Assembly (NCBI RefSeq): GCF_004217175.1
Contig: NZ_SHKI01000006.1
Span: forward strand, 286,130 to 350,129
Origin: Leucobacter luti
GTDB taxonomy: Bacteria; Actinomycetota; Actinomycetes; Actinomycetales; Microbacteriaceae
DNA length: 64,000 nt
Direction of reading: 5' to 3'
Shown piece after piece: positions 44,836 through 53,378 of this stretch. Numbering within the stretch: the stretch's first letter is position 1; each line of letters starts with the position of its first letter. The notes below the pieces were generated by a model. The model saw only the letters and a program-made list of their open reading frames with translations, made no database searches and was not told the DNA's origin. The position numbers were made by a program, and so were the translations under genes.

Positions 44836-46320
44836 ATGGCACGCATCCCCCACGTTATTGGTGGCGAGAAGGTCGACGCAGCCGAGCGCATTCAGGCGGT
44901 CTACAACCCCGCGACGGGCGAGGCGCAGCACGAGCTGGGCATCGCGTCTGCGGCGACCGTCGAGCAGGCGATTGCGGCGGCACAGGCCGCCCTGCCGATG
45001 TGGCGCAAGACGAGCCTCACCAAGCGCGCGGATGTGTTCTTCAACCTGCGCCAGCTGCTCAAGCAGCGCACCCCGGAGCTCGCGGCGATCGTCACGAGCG
45101 AGCACGGCAAGGTGCTCTCCGACGCCGCCGGCGAGATCGCCCGTGGCCTGGAGAACGTCGAGTTCGCCTCCGGCCTGCTCCACCTCCTCAAGGGTGAGCG
45201 CGACGAGCAGGTCTCCACCGGCGTCGACGTGCACTCGATCAAGCAGCCGGTCGGCGTTGTCGCGGCGATCACGCCGTTCAACTTCCCCGTCATGGTGCCG
45301 CTGTGGATGATCGCCTCGGCGATCGCGTGCGGCAACACGGTCGTGCTCAAGCCCTCCGAGCGCGACCCCTCCGCGTCGGTGTTCATCGCTGACCTGTTCC
45401 GCGAGGCCGGCCTGCCCGACGGCGTGCTCAACGTGGTCCACGGCGACAAGGTCGCCGTCGACACGCTGCTCGACAGCCGCGACGTGAAGGCAATCAGCTT
45501 CGTCGGGTCCACGCCGATCGCGAAGTACATCTACGAGCGCGCCGCAGCGAACGGCAAGCGCGTGCAGGCACTGGGTGGCGCGAAGAACCACATGATCGTG
45601 ATGCCCGACGCCGATCTCAACATGTCGGCCGACGCCGCGGTCTCCGCGGCGTACGGCTCGGCTGGCGAGCGCTGCATGGCGGTCTCCGTGGTCGTGGCCG
45701 TTGGCGACATCGCCGACGAGCTCGTTGGCAAGATCGCCGAGCGCATCACCGACCTCAAGATCGGCGACGGCACCGATCCGGCATCCGAGATGGGCCCGCT
45801 CATCACCAAGGAGGCCAAGGAGCGCGTCGAGTCCTACGTCGCCGGCGCTGCGGCCGAGGGTGCAACGGTCGTCGTTGACGGTCGCGAGACCCAGTTCGAC
45901 GGCAACGGCTTCTTCACGGGCGTCTCGCTCGTCGATCACGTCAAGACCGACAGCAAGATGTACCTCGACGAGATCTTCGGGCCGGTCCTCGCGGTCGTGC
46001 GCGTCGCCACTTACGAGGAGGGCGTGCAGCTGATCAACGACCACCAGTTCGGCAACGGCACCGCGATCTTCACGCGTGACGGCGGCGTCGCGCGTCAGTT
46101 CGAGTTCGAGGTCGAGGCCGGCATGGTGGGCATCAACGTGCCGATCCCCGTCCCGGTTGGCTCGTTCTCCTTCGGCGGCTGGAAGGACTCGCTCTTCGGC
46201 GATTCGCACATCTACGGCCCCGAGTCGATCAACTTCTACACGCGCTCGAAGGTCGTCACGACCCGCTGGCCCAACCCGGACCAGTCGAAGGTTGACCTCG
46301 GCTTCCCGAGCAACAGCTAA
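44836..46320 (+). CDS. mmsA: CoA-acylating methylmalonate/malonate-semialdehyde dehydrogenase
   Basis: A 494-residue aldehyde dehydrogenase of the MmsA group, which converts (methyl)malonate semialdehyde with CoA and NAD to propionyl- or acetyl-CoA plus CO2. ITPFNFPVMVPLWMIASAIA and NTVVLKPSERDPSA are the NAD and substrate segments, ALGGAKNHMIVMPDADL is typical of MmsA, and the catalytic Cys lies in GSAGERCMAVSV. The end, GGWKDSLFGDSHIYGPESINFYTR, is also MmsA-like. It pairs with a class III aminotransferase 14 bases downstream, which fits beta-alanine or related breakdown via malonate semialdehyde. Confidence 0.93.
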   Translation: MARIPHVIGGEKVDAAERIQAVYNPATGEAQHELGIASAATVEQAIAAAQAALPMWRKTSLTKRADVFFNLRQLLKQRTPELAAIVTSEHGKVLSDAAGEIARGLENVEFASGLLHLLKGERDEQVSTGVDVHSIKQPVGVVAAITPFNFPVMVPLWMIASAIACGNTVVLKPSERDPSASVFIADLFREAGLPDGVLNVVHGDKVAVDTLLDSRDVKAISFVGSTPIAKYIYERAAANGKRVQALGGAKNHMIVMPDADLNMSADAAVSAAYGSAGERCMAVSVVVAVGDIADELVGKIAERITDLKIGDGTDPASEMGPLITKEAKERVESYVAGAAAEGATVVVDGRETQFDGNGFFTGVSLVDHVKTDSKMYLDEIFGPVLAVVRVATYEEGVQLINDHQFGNGTAIFTRDGGVARQFEFEVEAGMVGINVPIPVPVGSFSFGGWKDSLFGDSHIYGPESINFYTRSKVVTTRWPNPDQSKVDLGFPSNS

Positions 46321-46334
46321 GCGAGGAGTGAGCA

Positions 46335-47723
46335 ATGGCTGACTACATCGACCTCCACGGTGCCGAGCAGAGCTTCGGCGACACCGAGGCGCAGCGCGAG
46401 GTGCGCGCCAACGACCGGCAGTACGTCTTCCACTCGTGGTCGGCGCAGGGGGCAATCAACCCGCTGCCGATCGCGAAGGGCGAGGGCGTGCGGTTCTGGG
46501 ACTACGACGGCACCGAGTACCTCGACTTCTCGTCGCAGCTCGTCAACCTCAACCTGGGGCACCAGCACCCCGGTCTGATCACGGCGATCCAGGAGCAGGC
46601 CGGTCGGCTCGCGACGATCCAGCCCGCCCTCGCGAACGACGTGCGCGGCGAGCTCGCCAAGCGCATCGTTGAGCGCTCGTTCGACGGCGCCCGCTCGGTG
46701 TTCTTCACCAACGGCGGCGCCGAGGCGATCGAGTACGCCGTGCGCATGGCGCGCCACCACACCGGCCGCCAGAAGGTGCTCGCACGCTACCGTTCGTACC
46801 ACGGCTCAACGAGCACGGCCATCACCCTCACGGGTGAGCCGCGCCGCTGGGCAAACGGCACCCTCGACGCGGGCGTGGTGCACTTCACCGGGCCCTACGC
46901 CTACCGCTCGGCGTTCTACGCCGAGACGCCCGAGCAGGAGTCGGAGCGCGCACTCGCGCACCTGCGCCAGACCATCGAGCTCGAGGGCCCCGGCACCATC
47001 GCCGCGATCATCCTCGAGTCGGTCACCGGCACGAACGGCATCCTGATCCCGCCGCCCGGCTACCTCGCCGGTGTGCGCGCGCTCTGCGACGAGTTCGGGA
47101 TCGTCATGATCTGCGACGAGGTCATGGCCGGCTTCGGGCGCACGGGCGAGTGGTTTGCGTACCAGGCGCACGGGGTCAACCCGGATCTGGTGACCTTCGC
47201 GAAGGGCGTCAACTCGGGCTACGTGCCGCTCGGCGGTGTGGTGATCAGCGAGGCGATCCACGCCACGTTCGAGAACAAGGCGTTCCCCGGTGGCCTCACG
47301 TACTCGGGACACCCGCTCGCGTGCGCCGCAGGCGTGGCAACGTTCGATATCTTCGAAGAAGAGCAGATCCTGGAGCGCGTGCGCGATCTGGGTGAGCGCG
47401 TGGTGCGTCCCCGCCTCGAGGCGATGGCCGCGAAGCACTCTTCGGTCGGCGAGGTGCGCGGCACCGGGCTGTTCTGGGCGATCGAGCTCGTGAAGGATCA
47501 GGCAACGCGCGAGCCGCTCATCCCGTTCAACGCGTCGGGCGAGGCAGCTGCCCCGTTCAACGCCGTGGTTGCGGCGTGCAAGTCTGCGGGCCTGTGGCCG
47601 TTCGCCGCGGGCAACCGCCTGCAGGTGGCCCCGCCGCTGATCATCTCGGAAGAGGATCTGATCGCCGGACTCGACATCATCGACGCGGCGCTCGACGTCG
47701 CCGACGGGTACGTCGCGGCATAG
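46335..47723 (+). CDS. Class III aminotransferase (omega-amino acid / beta-alanine type)
   Basis: A 462-residue PLP enzyme. FFTNGGAEAIEYAVRMAR binds the cofactor phosphate, YRSYHGSTSTAITLTGEPRR is the conserved loop, MICDEVMAGFGRTGEWFAY has the Asp contacting the ring nitrogen, and TFAKGVNSGYVPLGG holds the Schiff-base Lys. Members move an amino group from omega-amino acids or diamines to pyruvate or 2-oxoglutarate. GAGGAG lies before ATG at 46335. With mmsA upstream it could feed malonate semialdehyde from beta-alanine; putrescine or taurine are alternatives. Confidence 0.92.
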   Translation: MADYIDLHGAEQSFGDTEAQREVRANDRQYVFHSWSAQGAINPLPIAKGEGVRFWDYDGTEYLDFSSQLVNLNLGHQHPGLITAIQEQAGRLATIQPALANDVRGELAKRIVERSFDGARSVFFTNGGAEAIEYAVRMARHHTGRQKVLARYRSYHGSTSTAITLTGEPRRWANGTLDAGVVHFTGPYAYRSAFYAETPEQESERALAHLRQTIELEGPGTIAAIILESVTGTNGILIPPPGYLAGVRALCDEFGIVMICDEVMAGFGRTGEWFAYQAHGVNPDLVTFAKGVNSGYVPLGGVVISEAIHATFENKAFPGGLTYSGHPLACAAGVATFDIFEEEQILERVRDLGERVVRPRLEAMAAKHSSVGEVRGTGLFWAIELVKDQATREPLIPFNASGEAAAPFNAVVAACKSAGLWPFAAGNRLQVAPPLIISEEDLIAGLDIIDAALDVADGYVAA

Positions 47724-47737
47724 TTCCACGTGCAACA

Positions 47738-47776
47738 CCGCAGGGCCGGCTCCTCTCTGAGGGGCCGGCCCTGCGG
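47738..47776 (+). terminator. Terminator after the aminotransferase
   Basis: An 18-bp stem (47738-47755 with 47759-47776) closes a three-base loop, with a single G-T mismatch. It follows the mmsA-aminotransferase operon by 14 bases. Confidence 0.8.
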
Positions 47777-47801
47777 CGTATTCGGGGTGCTGCGCACCAG
47801 A

Positions 47802-47820
47802 TACATAGCTTGCCTATGTA
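47802..47820. promoter_or_regulatory. MarR-type operator upstream of the MarR-MFS pair
   Basis: TACATAG-CTTGC-CTATGTA is a perfect 7-bp inverted repeat just before the MarR gene. TACGCT at 47829-47834 is a possible -10, which would start transcription at about the GTG at 47843. Confidence 0.65.
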
Positions 47821-47842
47821 AATGGTGCTACGCTGGCACACT

Positions 47843-48415
47843 GTGACTCACTCTGACTCTGCGGCTGCTGGGCCGCTCGCTCACGCGCCGGTGGCCGGTG
47901 ACGCGCAGGAGGCCGTTGACGCGCCCTCGGGTGCTGGCCCGACAGCGACGGCGACCCATCCCTCGACCGGGACCGTTGACGCGCCGGAGGGGGACCGCCT
48001 CGCGCTCGATCTGCTCCTCGCGACGGCACGCTTCAGCCGCACGCTCGGGCGCGTGCCGGGCGTGCAGTACTCAACGGTCGCCTGGCGTGTGCTCGCCGAA
48101 CTCAGCGCGGCGCCGGCCCGGATCAGCGTGCTCGCGCAGCAGCAGCGGGTGGCCCAGCCCACCATGACCGAGCTCGTGCAGCGCCTCGAGGGCGAGGGCT
48201 GGCTGGTGCGCGGGGCAGACCCGGACGACGGCCGGGCCACGCTCGTCTCAGTGACCCCGGCCGGGCGCGGCGCGCTCGCCGACTACCGCCGCACCGCCGC
48301 GGCCGCCGTCGACCCGCACCTCGCGCAGCTCTCTGCCGGCGACCGGGCAACGCTTGCCCGCGCGGTCGAGCTGATCCGGCACCTTACCGACGGCGTGGGG
48401 AACCCGTCCGGCTGA
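47843..48415 (+). CDS. MarR-family transcriptional regulator (MFS-linked)
   Basis: A 190-residue regulator. The first 50 residues are low-complexity; the winged helix (about 75-145) has VLAELSAAPARISVLAQQQR, AQPTMTELVQRLEGEGWLVR and the wing DPDDGRATLVSVTPAGR. GTG at 47843 is chosen as a likely leaderless start, with ATG at 47822 seven codons earlier as the alternative; neither has a good ribosome binding site. The operator at 47802-47820 suggests autoregulation, and the MFS efflux gene follows by 17 bases, a common drug-response arrangement. Confidence 0.88.
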   Translation: MTHSDSAAAGPLAHAPVAGDAQEAVDAPSGAGPTATATHPSTGTVDAPEGDRLALDLLLATARFSRTLGRVPGVQYSTVAWRVLAELSAAPARISVLAQQQRVAQPTMTELVQRLEGEGWLVRGADPDDGRATLVSVTPAGRGALADYRRTAAAAVDPHLAQLSAGDRATLARAVELIRHLTDGVGNPSG

Positions 48416-48432
48416 GCGCCGACCCGGGGTGC

Positions 48433-49788
48433 GTGACACCCCGCTCGCCGTTCGCCCGCCGCACACCCAAGGAGCCTCCCACGTCCGCCTCACCCTCACC
48501 CCAGACCGCAGCGCCCGCACCGCGCGCCTCGCTGCTGCGTCAGCCCACCGCCGTGTGGGCCATTGCGTTCGCCTGCGCAGTGTCGTTCATGGGGATCGGT
48601 CTCGTCGACCCGATCCTCCCCGCGATCAGCCGCGAGCTCGGCGCAAGCCCGAGCCAGACGATGCTGCTGTTCACGAGCTACCTCTTCATCACCGGAATCG
48701 CCATGTTCTTCACGAGCTGGGTGTCGAGCCGGATCGGAGTCAAGCGCACCCTGATCGCCGGGCTGCTGCTCGTCGTCGTGTTCGCCGGGCTCGCCGGCCT
48801 CTCCGGCACGGTCGACGCGATCATCGGCTTCCGCGCCGGGTGGGGGCTCGGCAACGCGCTCTTCATCTCGACGGCGCTCGCGGCAATCGTGGGGGCCGCC
48901 TCGGGCGGGGCCCGGCAGGCGATCGTGCTCTACGAGGCGGCGCTCGGTGTTGGGCTCGCAGCGGGCCCGCTCATCGGCGGCGCGCTCGGCACGATTTCCT
49001 GGCGCGGGCCGTTCTTTGGCACCGCCGCGCTCATGGCCATCGCGCTGATCGCGATCCTCGTGTTGCTGCGCCAGCCGCGGGCAACCGCCGCGGGCGCCGC
49101 GGTGACCCAGGCGGTCGCCGAGCGGGTCTCGATCCTGGCGAGCTTCCGGGCGCTCCGCAACCCCGCGCTGCTTGGGCTGTCGATCGTCGCGCTGCTCTAC
49201 AACTTCGGCTTCTTCGTGCTGCTCGCGTACAGCCCGTACCCGATGGAAGCCGCGGCCCAGGCCGCCGGAATCGAGTTCGGGGCAAGCCAGCTCGGCCTCG
49301 TGTTCTTTGGTTGGGGCCTCGCGCTCGCGATCACCTCGGTGCTCGTTGCCCCCGTGCTCACGCGGCGCCTCGGGCTGCGGCCGGTGCTGTTCTCAATGCT
49401 CGGTGCGCTCACGGTCTGCCTCGTGCTGCTCGCGGTGTTCGTCGAGTCGCTGCCCGGGCTCGTCGCCGTCGTGATCGTGAGTGGCCTGCTGCTCGGCGTG
49501 ATGAACACCGCGCTCACCGAGGCGGTCATGGAGGCGACCGAGCTGCCGCGCAACGTGGCCTCGTCGACATACTCGGGTGTGCGTTTCATGGGCGGCGCCG
49601 TGGCCCCGGCGGTCGCGGGCCCGCTCGCCGAGGCGCTCGGCGCCGGTGCTCCGTACCTCGCCGGTGCGGTCGCGGTGATCGGTTCGATGGTCGCCCTCGC
49701 GGTGGCCGGCCGCTTCCTGGCCCACATCGGGCGGCCGCACGAGACGGCCGTCAGCGAGGCCGCGGCGATCGCCGTCGGCGACGCGTAG
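48433..49788 (+). CDS. MFS efflux transporter (DHA1-like)
   Basis: A 451-residue transporter with about twelve hydrophobic segments after a 35-residue Pro/Ala-rich tail. Landmarks are FMGIGLVDPILPAISRELGAS, SWVSSRIGVKRTLIAGLLL (loop 2-3), and the antiporter-type ALGVGLAAGPLIGGALGTI in helix 5. GTG at 48433 lacks a clear ribosome binding site, while AAGGAG lies six bases before an in-frame ACG at codon 17, so the true start is uncertain. The adjacent MarR regulator implies induction by its exported substrate, which is unknown. Confidence 0.9.
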   Translation: MTPRSPFARRTPKEPPTSASPSPQTAAPAPRASLLRQPTAVWAIAFACAVSFMGIGLVDPILPAISRELGASPSQTMLLFTSYLFITGIAMFFTSWVSSRIGVKRTLIAGLLLVVVFAGLAGLSGTVDAIIGFRAGWGLGNALFISTALAAIVGAASGGARQAIVLYEAALGVGLAAGPLIGGALGTISWRGPFFGTAALMAIALIAILVLLRQPRATAAGAAVTQAVAERVSILASFRALRNPALLGLSIVALLYNFGFFVLLAYSPYPMEAAAQAAGIEFGASQLGLVFFGWGLALAITSVLVAPVLTRRLGLRPVLFSMLGALTVCLVLLAVFVESLPGLVAVVIVSGLLLGVMNTALTEAVMEATELPRNVASSTYSGVRFMGGAVAPAVAGPLAEALGAGAPYLAGAVAVIGSMVALAVAGRFLAHIGRPHETAVSEAAAIAVGDA

Positions 49789-49884
49789 CTGGCCGCCCCT
49801 GGCTGCCCCTGGCCGCGGCTGCCCCCTGGCCAGCCGTCCCTGGCCGGCCCGCGCCACCCACCCCGCAGCTCCGACCCGCTACAC

Positions 49885-49937
49885 CACAACCGACCCTGTA
49901 CTTCGCGCGAATCCGCCGAAGTACAGGGTCGGTTGTG
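49885..49937. terminator. Bidirectional terminator hairpin
   Basis: A perfect 21-bp stem (49885-49905 with 49917-49937) surrounds an 11-base loop between the convergent MFS (+) and FMN reductase (-) genes. No T run follows on either side. Confidence 0.75.
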
Positions 49938-49984
49938 TGCTAAAGGGTCGGTTCTGCCCGGGGCTCAGCAGCCGTGCGAGGGGC

Positions 49985-50725
49985 CTAGCCGCGGCCGCCA
50001 GTGGCGAGGCGCATGAGGTCGGAGGAGAGGTCGATGCCGAGCTCGGTGCCGCCCGCGCTGCCGTAGGAGTGCTGGTAGGCGCCCCAGGAGTCGCCGCGCA
50101 CCGCGGCGCGGAAGCCGCCGGCGACCAGTGCGATCAGCTCGGTCGCGGCCCGCTCGATCCGGGTCCCGAAGTCGCTGCGGTTCCAGTCGTCGGGGTCCGC
50201 GAACAGGGCCGTCGGGACGGTCACCGTGCGCAGGTACGCGAACATGCCGCGGATCTGGTCATCGACCACCAGCGCGTGCCTGGCACTGCCCGCGGTTGCG
50301 GCGAGTACGACGGGCGTGCCGATCAGCAGGTCGTTGTCGAGCACCTGGAAGAACGAGGTGAACAGTCCGCTCGCGCCCGCCTTATAGACCGGGGTGGAGG
50401 CGATCACGCCGTCGGCGTCGCGAAGGATGTCGCTCGCCTCCTGGAGCGCCGGCGAGACGTGCTGCGAGACGAGCGCCGTGGTGACGTCGGCCGCGAGCGC
50501 GCGCAGGTCGATGAGCCGGATCGAGGCGTCGAGGCCCTGGCTCGCGGCGAGCGCGGCGGCCTTGTCGGCGACGCGACGCGCGAGCATGGTGGTGGTCGAG
50601 GGGTCGCTCGTACCGGCGCTCACGATCGCCAGGCTGATGCGGCGGGGCGCCGCGGCGGGCATTGCGTCGGCCGGTGAGTCTGCGGTGTGCGGCTGCTGCG
50701 GGGCGCCGTCGAGTGGGGTGTTCAT
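49985..50725 (-). CDS. NADPH-dependent FMN reductase, CE1759-type
   Basis: A 246-residue flavodoxin-like reductase that supplies reduced FMN. The fold is shown by LAIVSAGTSDPSTTTMLARRV at the start of the domain, then VIASTPVYKAGASGLFTSFFQVLDNDL (the FMN-binding loop, positions about 112-138) and VLAATAGSARHALVVDDQIR. It is the third gene of an operon with an LLM monooxygenase and a MarR regulator, and in known CE1758/CE1759 pairs the two enzymes act together. ATG at 50725 follows GGAAGA. The monooxygenase substrate is unknown. Confidence 0.88.
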   Translation of the reverse strand: MNTPLDGAPQQPHTADSPADAMPAAAPRRISLAIVSAGTSDPSTTTMLARRVADKAAALAASQGLDASIRLIDLRALAADVTTALVSQHVSPALQEASDILRDADGVIASTPVYKAGASGLFTSFFQVLDNDLLIGTPVVLAATAGSARHALVVDDQIRGMFAYLRTVTVPTALFADPDDWNRSDFGTRIERAATELIALVAGGFRAAVRGDSWGAYQHSYGSAGGTELGIDLSSDLMRLATGGRG

Positions 50726-50802
50726 GGTGCGGTCTTCCTCACGCGTGGTGGTGGATTCAGTGACTGGGCTGGTGCTGCGGCCGCCGAGGTTCGGCGGCCG
50801 CG

Positions 50803-51267
50803 CTACTCGGTGGGCGGCGCGGTCTGCGTGGCGACAAGCTTGAGACAGAGGCGCTCAAGCTCGTGGAGCTCGTCGGTGGAGAGCCCCGCGCCGAGATCGC
50901 GCGCAACGCTCTTCGCGTGGGCGCGCCCGATCTCGCGCTGCACGCGCGCGCCCTCTTCGGTGAGCGAGACGAGCACGGCGCGCCCGTCCTGCTCGTCGGC
51001 GGCGCGGGCGACGAGTCCGCGCGTGGCGAGTCGGTCGATCATGCGCGAGAGCGCCGGCTGGCTGAGGAGCACGCGCTCCTGAACCGAGCAGATCCGCACC
51101 GGAGCGCCGAACTTGGCGAGCGTGTAGAGCACGTCGTACTCGCGCACGCTCGCCTCCCCCCACATGTCCTCCGCGCTGAATTTCGCGAGGAGCGTCGCGT
51201 GCGCGGTCATGAGCGCCTCCCACGCGTCGTTCGTGAGCCGTACGTCAGTGCGGGCTGGGGCGGTCAT
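50803..51267 (-). CDS. MarR-family regulator (flavin monooxygenase operon)
   Basis: A 154-residue winged-helix regulator. The DNA-binding part (about 45-110) shows VLYTLAKFGAPVRICSVQER, LSQPALSRMIDRLATRGLV and the wing ADEQDGRAVLVSLTEEG. GAGAGGACC lies before ATG at 51267. It is placed between the LLM gene and the FMN reductase gene, and the palindrome at 52518-52535 before the LLM gene is its probable operator, giving feedback control of the whole operon. Confidence 0.92.
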   Translation of the reverse strand: MTAPARTDVRLTNDAWEALMTAHATLLAKFSAEDMWGEASVREYDVLYTLAKFGAPVRICSVQERVLLSQPALSRMIDRLATRGLVARAADEQDGRAVLVSLTEEGARVQREIGRAHAKSVARDLGAGLSTDELHELERLCLKLVATQTAPPTE

Positions 51268-51314
51268 GATGGTCCTCTCGGGTGCGGTGTGGTGCGGGTG
51301 TCGGCTCGGAGCGA

Positions 51315-52502
51315 CTAGCTCAGGCCGAATGCGGCGCCGGACTTCGCCGGGCTGTCCTGGTACGGGGAGCCGCCGGTGACATTATCACCGCGGTTCGCGT
51401 TGGGGCGCGGCTGGCGCGGCTCGGCATCGCCGTACTTTGCGCGGACCAGGCTCTCGTGGCTCGGCGACTCGGGCACCTCCGGGTCGCGCCCCGCGGCCAT
51501 TTCGCGGCGCAGTACCGGGAGCACCTCTGAGCCGAGCAGGTCGAGCTGTTCGAGCACGATCTTCAGCGGGAGGCCCGCGTGATCCACGAGGAACATCTGG
51601 CGCTGGTAGTCGCCGAAGGTATCGCGGAACGTGAGGGTCTTGTCGATGATCTCCTGCGGGCTGCCGACCGTGAGGGGCGTCTGCTGCGTGAAGTCTTCGA
51701 GGCGTGGACCGTGACCGTACACGGGGGCCTCCGCGAAGTAGGGCCGGAACTGCGAGATCGCGTCCTGCGACTTCTTCGCGACGAACGCCTGGCCGCCGAG
51801 GCCCACGATCGCCTGCTTCTGCGTGCCGTGCCCGTAGTGCTCAAAGCGCTCGCGGTAGAACTTCACGAGGCGCAGGAAGTGCTCCGAGGGCGCGAACAGG
51901 TGGTTCGCGAAGAAACCGTCGCCGTAGTACGCGGCCTGCTCAGCGATCTCGGGGGTGCGGATCGAACCGTGCCACACGAACGGCGGCACGTCGTCGAGCG
52001 GGCGGGGCGTCGAGGTGAAGCCCTGCAGCGGGGTGCGGAAGTTGCCCTCGTAGTCGACGACGTCCTCGCGCCACAGCCGGTGCAGCAGGTTGTAGTTCTC
52101 AAGGGCGAGCGGGAGCGCGGAGCGGATGTCCTTGCCGAACCAGGGGTAGACGGGCGCGGTGTTGCCGCGGCCGAGCATGAGGTCCATGCGGCCACCGGCC
52201 AGGTGCTGCAGCATCGCGTATTCCTCGGCGATGCGCACCGGGTCGTTCGTGGTGATGAGCGTGGTGCTGGTCGAGAGCTTCAGTGTCTTGGTGAGCGCGG
52301 CAATGTGCGCGAGGAACGTGGTGGGGCTTGACGAGAAGAACGGCGGGTTGTGATGCTCGCCGATCGCGAACACGTCAAAGCCAACCGACTCAGCGTGGAC
52401 GGCGATCTGCGCGAGCCCGGTGATGCGTTCTGCCTCACTGGGGGTGTAGTCCGCGACGGGGTCGCGGGTGACGTCGCTGACCGAGAAGATCCCGAATTCC
52501 AT
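51315..52502 (-). CDS. LLM-class flavin-dependent monooxygenase, CE1758-type
   Basis: A 395-residue luciferase-fold enzyme that uses reduced FMN and O2. It starts MEFGIFSVSDV; the core has VFAIGEHHNPPFFSSSPTTF, RIAEEYAMLQHLAGGRMDLM and LGRGNTAPVYPWFG, all typical of this group. ATG at 52502 follows GGAGG at seven bases; the frame extends 22 codons upstream with no supporting site. The C-terminal 40 residues are polar and likely unstructured. With the FMN reductase downstream it forms a two-component monooxygenase; the substrate is unknown. Confidence 0.93.
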   Translation of the reverse strand: MEFGIFSVSDVTRDPVADYTPSEAERITGLAQIAVHAESVGFDVFAIGEHHNPPFFSSSPTTFLAHIAALTKTLKLSTSTTLITTNDPVRIAEEYAMLQHLAGGRMDLMLGRGNTAPVYPWFGKDIRSALPLALENYNLLHRLWREDVVDYEGNFRTPLQGFTSTPRPLDDVPPFVWHGSIRTPEIAEQAAYYGDGFFANHLFAPSEHFLRLVKFYRERFEHYGHGTQKQAIVGLGGQAFVAKKSQDAISQFRPYFAEAPVYGHGPRLEDFTQQTPLTVGSPQEIIDKTLTFRDTFGDYQRQMFLVDHAGLPLKIVLEQLDLLGSEVLPVLRREMAAGRDPEVPESPSHESLVRAKYGDAEPRQPRPNANRGDNVTGGSPYQDSPAKSGAAFGLS

Positions 52503-52517
52503 GATGCTGCCTCCAAA

Positions 52518-52535
52518 TATATGCGCTTGCATATA
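52518..52535. promoter_or_regulatory. MarR-type operator upstream of the LLM operon
   Basis: TATATGC-GCTT-GCATATA is a perfect 7-bp inverted repeat 16 bases before the LLM start, in an AT-rich patch. It fits a MarR-dimer site able to block the promoter or early transcript. Confidence 0.7.
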
Positions 52536-52595
52536 AAGATAACGCGGGGTTGTCGGTTCTATTCCCAACTTGACCGAGCGAATATTCAGATTTAG

Positions 52596-52609
52596 ACTGA
52601 CTAGTCAGT
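52596..52609. promoter_or_regulatory. TetR-type operator upstream of the YhgE operon
   Basis: ACTGACTAGTCAGT is a perfect 14-bp palindrome 21 bases before the ATPase-like gene. Sites of this type are typical for TetR regulators of YhgE/Pip operons, and a TetR gene follows at 56044. Confidence 0.7.
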
Positions 52610-52630
52610 TCAAGAATGTGAAGGATCACC

Positions 52631-53323
52631 GTGACCACTCTGCACGCCACCCGCCAGGGGGCGCCCGCCGCCAGTACCGCCGTTGTTGCGCTCTCCGCCG
52701 CACGCGTTGACGGCGCCCGTGGCGCCGTCTTCGGCCCCATCACCGCCGCAAGCGACCGGCCCATCACCGTGGTGCACGGGCCACGCGGAAGTGGGCGCAC
52801 TTCGCTGCTGCTTGCCATCGCCGGGCGCATGCGCCTCAGCTCGGGCGAGTGCCGCACGCTCGGCACCACGAGCCTTGGGGAGGTGCGTCGCCGCACCGGC
52901 GTCGCCGGGTTCGACGCGATCGACGCGCTCGAGCCGGCGGTCACCGTTGGCGACCTCGTGCGCGAGCGGCTCTCCTGGGCATTGCCCTGGTACCGCCGCA
53001 CGCCACGAATCACCGCCGAGCTCGCAGCCGACCTGCTCGAGCCCGCGTTCGGCCAGCGCCCGATCCCCGACCTCGCGACCAACGGCTACGACCTCGAGCC
53101 GGCCGCCGAGCAGCTGCTCAGGATCGGACTCGCCCTCCTCGAGGAGCCCGAGCTGCTCGTGATCGACGACTTCGATGCGCTCCGCGACCCCGCCGACCGC
53201 GACATCGTCGCGGCGAGGCTCGCTGAACTCAGCCGCCGCGGCGTGCGCAGCGTGATCGCCACGAGCGACCCCGGCGATATCGAGCGCTTCGCAGAGCTCG
53301 CCCCCGCGGTGATCGCGCTGTAG
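52631..53323 (+). CDS. Degenerate ABC-ATPase-like protein (YhgE partner)
   Basis: A 230-residue protein with the ABC ATPase layout but altered catalytic motifs. Walker A reads GPRGSGRT (50-57) with Arg56 in place of the invariant Lys. The signature LSGGQ is lost (LEPAAEQ region). Walker B LLVIDDFD has Asp180 for the catalytic Glu, and the H-loop His is Ser212 (IATSDPGD). ATP hydrolysis therefore looks doubtful. It lies 55 bases before a YhgE/Pip membrane protein and is probably co-transcribed with it. GTG at 52631 follows AAGGATC. Confidence 0.85.
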   Translation: MTTLHATRQGAPAASTAVVALSAARVDGARGAVFGPITAASDRPITVVHGPRGSGRTSLLLAIAGRMRLSSGECRTLGTTSLGEVRRRTGVAGFDAIDALEPAVTVGDLVRERLSWALPWYRRTPRITAELAADLLEPAFGQRPIPDLATNGYDLEPAAEQLLRIGLALLEEPELLVIDDFDALRDPADRDIVAARLAELSRRGVRSVIATSDPGDIERFAELAPAVIAL

Positions 53324-53378
53324 GCGCCGCGCCGACCCCTCCTGTTTGCACCACCGACACGAAATCGAAGTACACACC

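Noticed and set aside
44494..46455. A 653-codon minus-strand frame opposite mmsA
   Set aside because: The plus-strand protein is an unmistakable aldehyde dehydrogenase, and the minus frame lacks any known motif.
48429..49943. A 504-codon plus-strand frame overlapping the MFS gene
   Set aside because: It is an Arg-rich alternate frame of a clear twelve-helix transporter.
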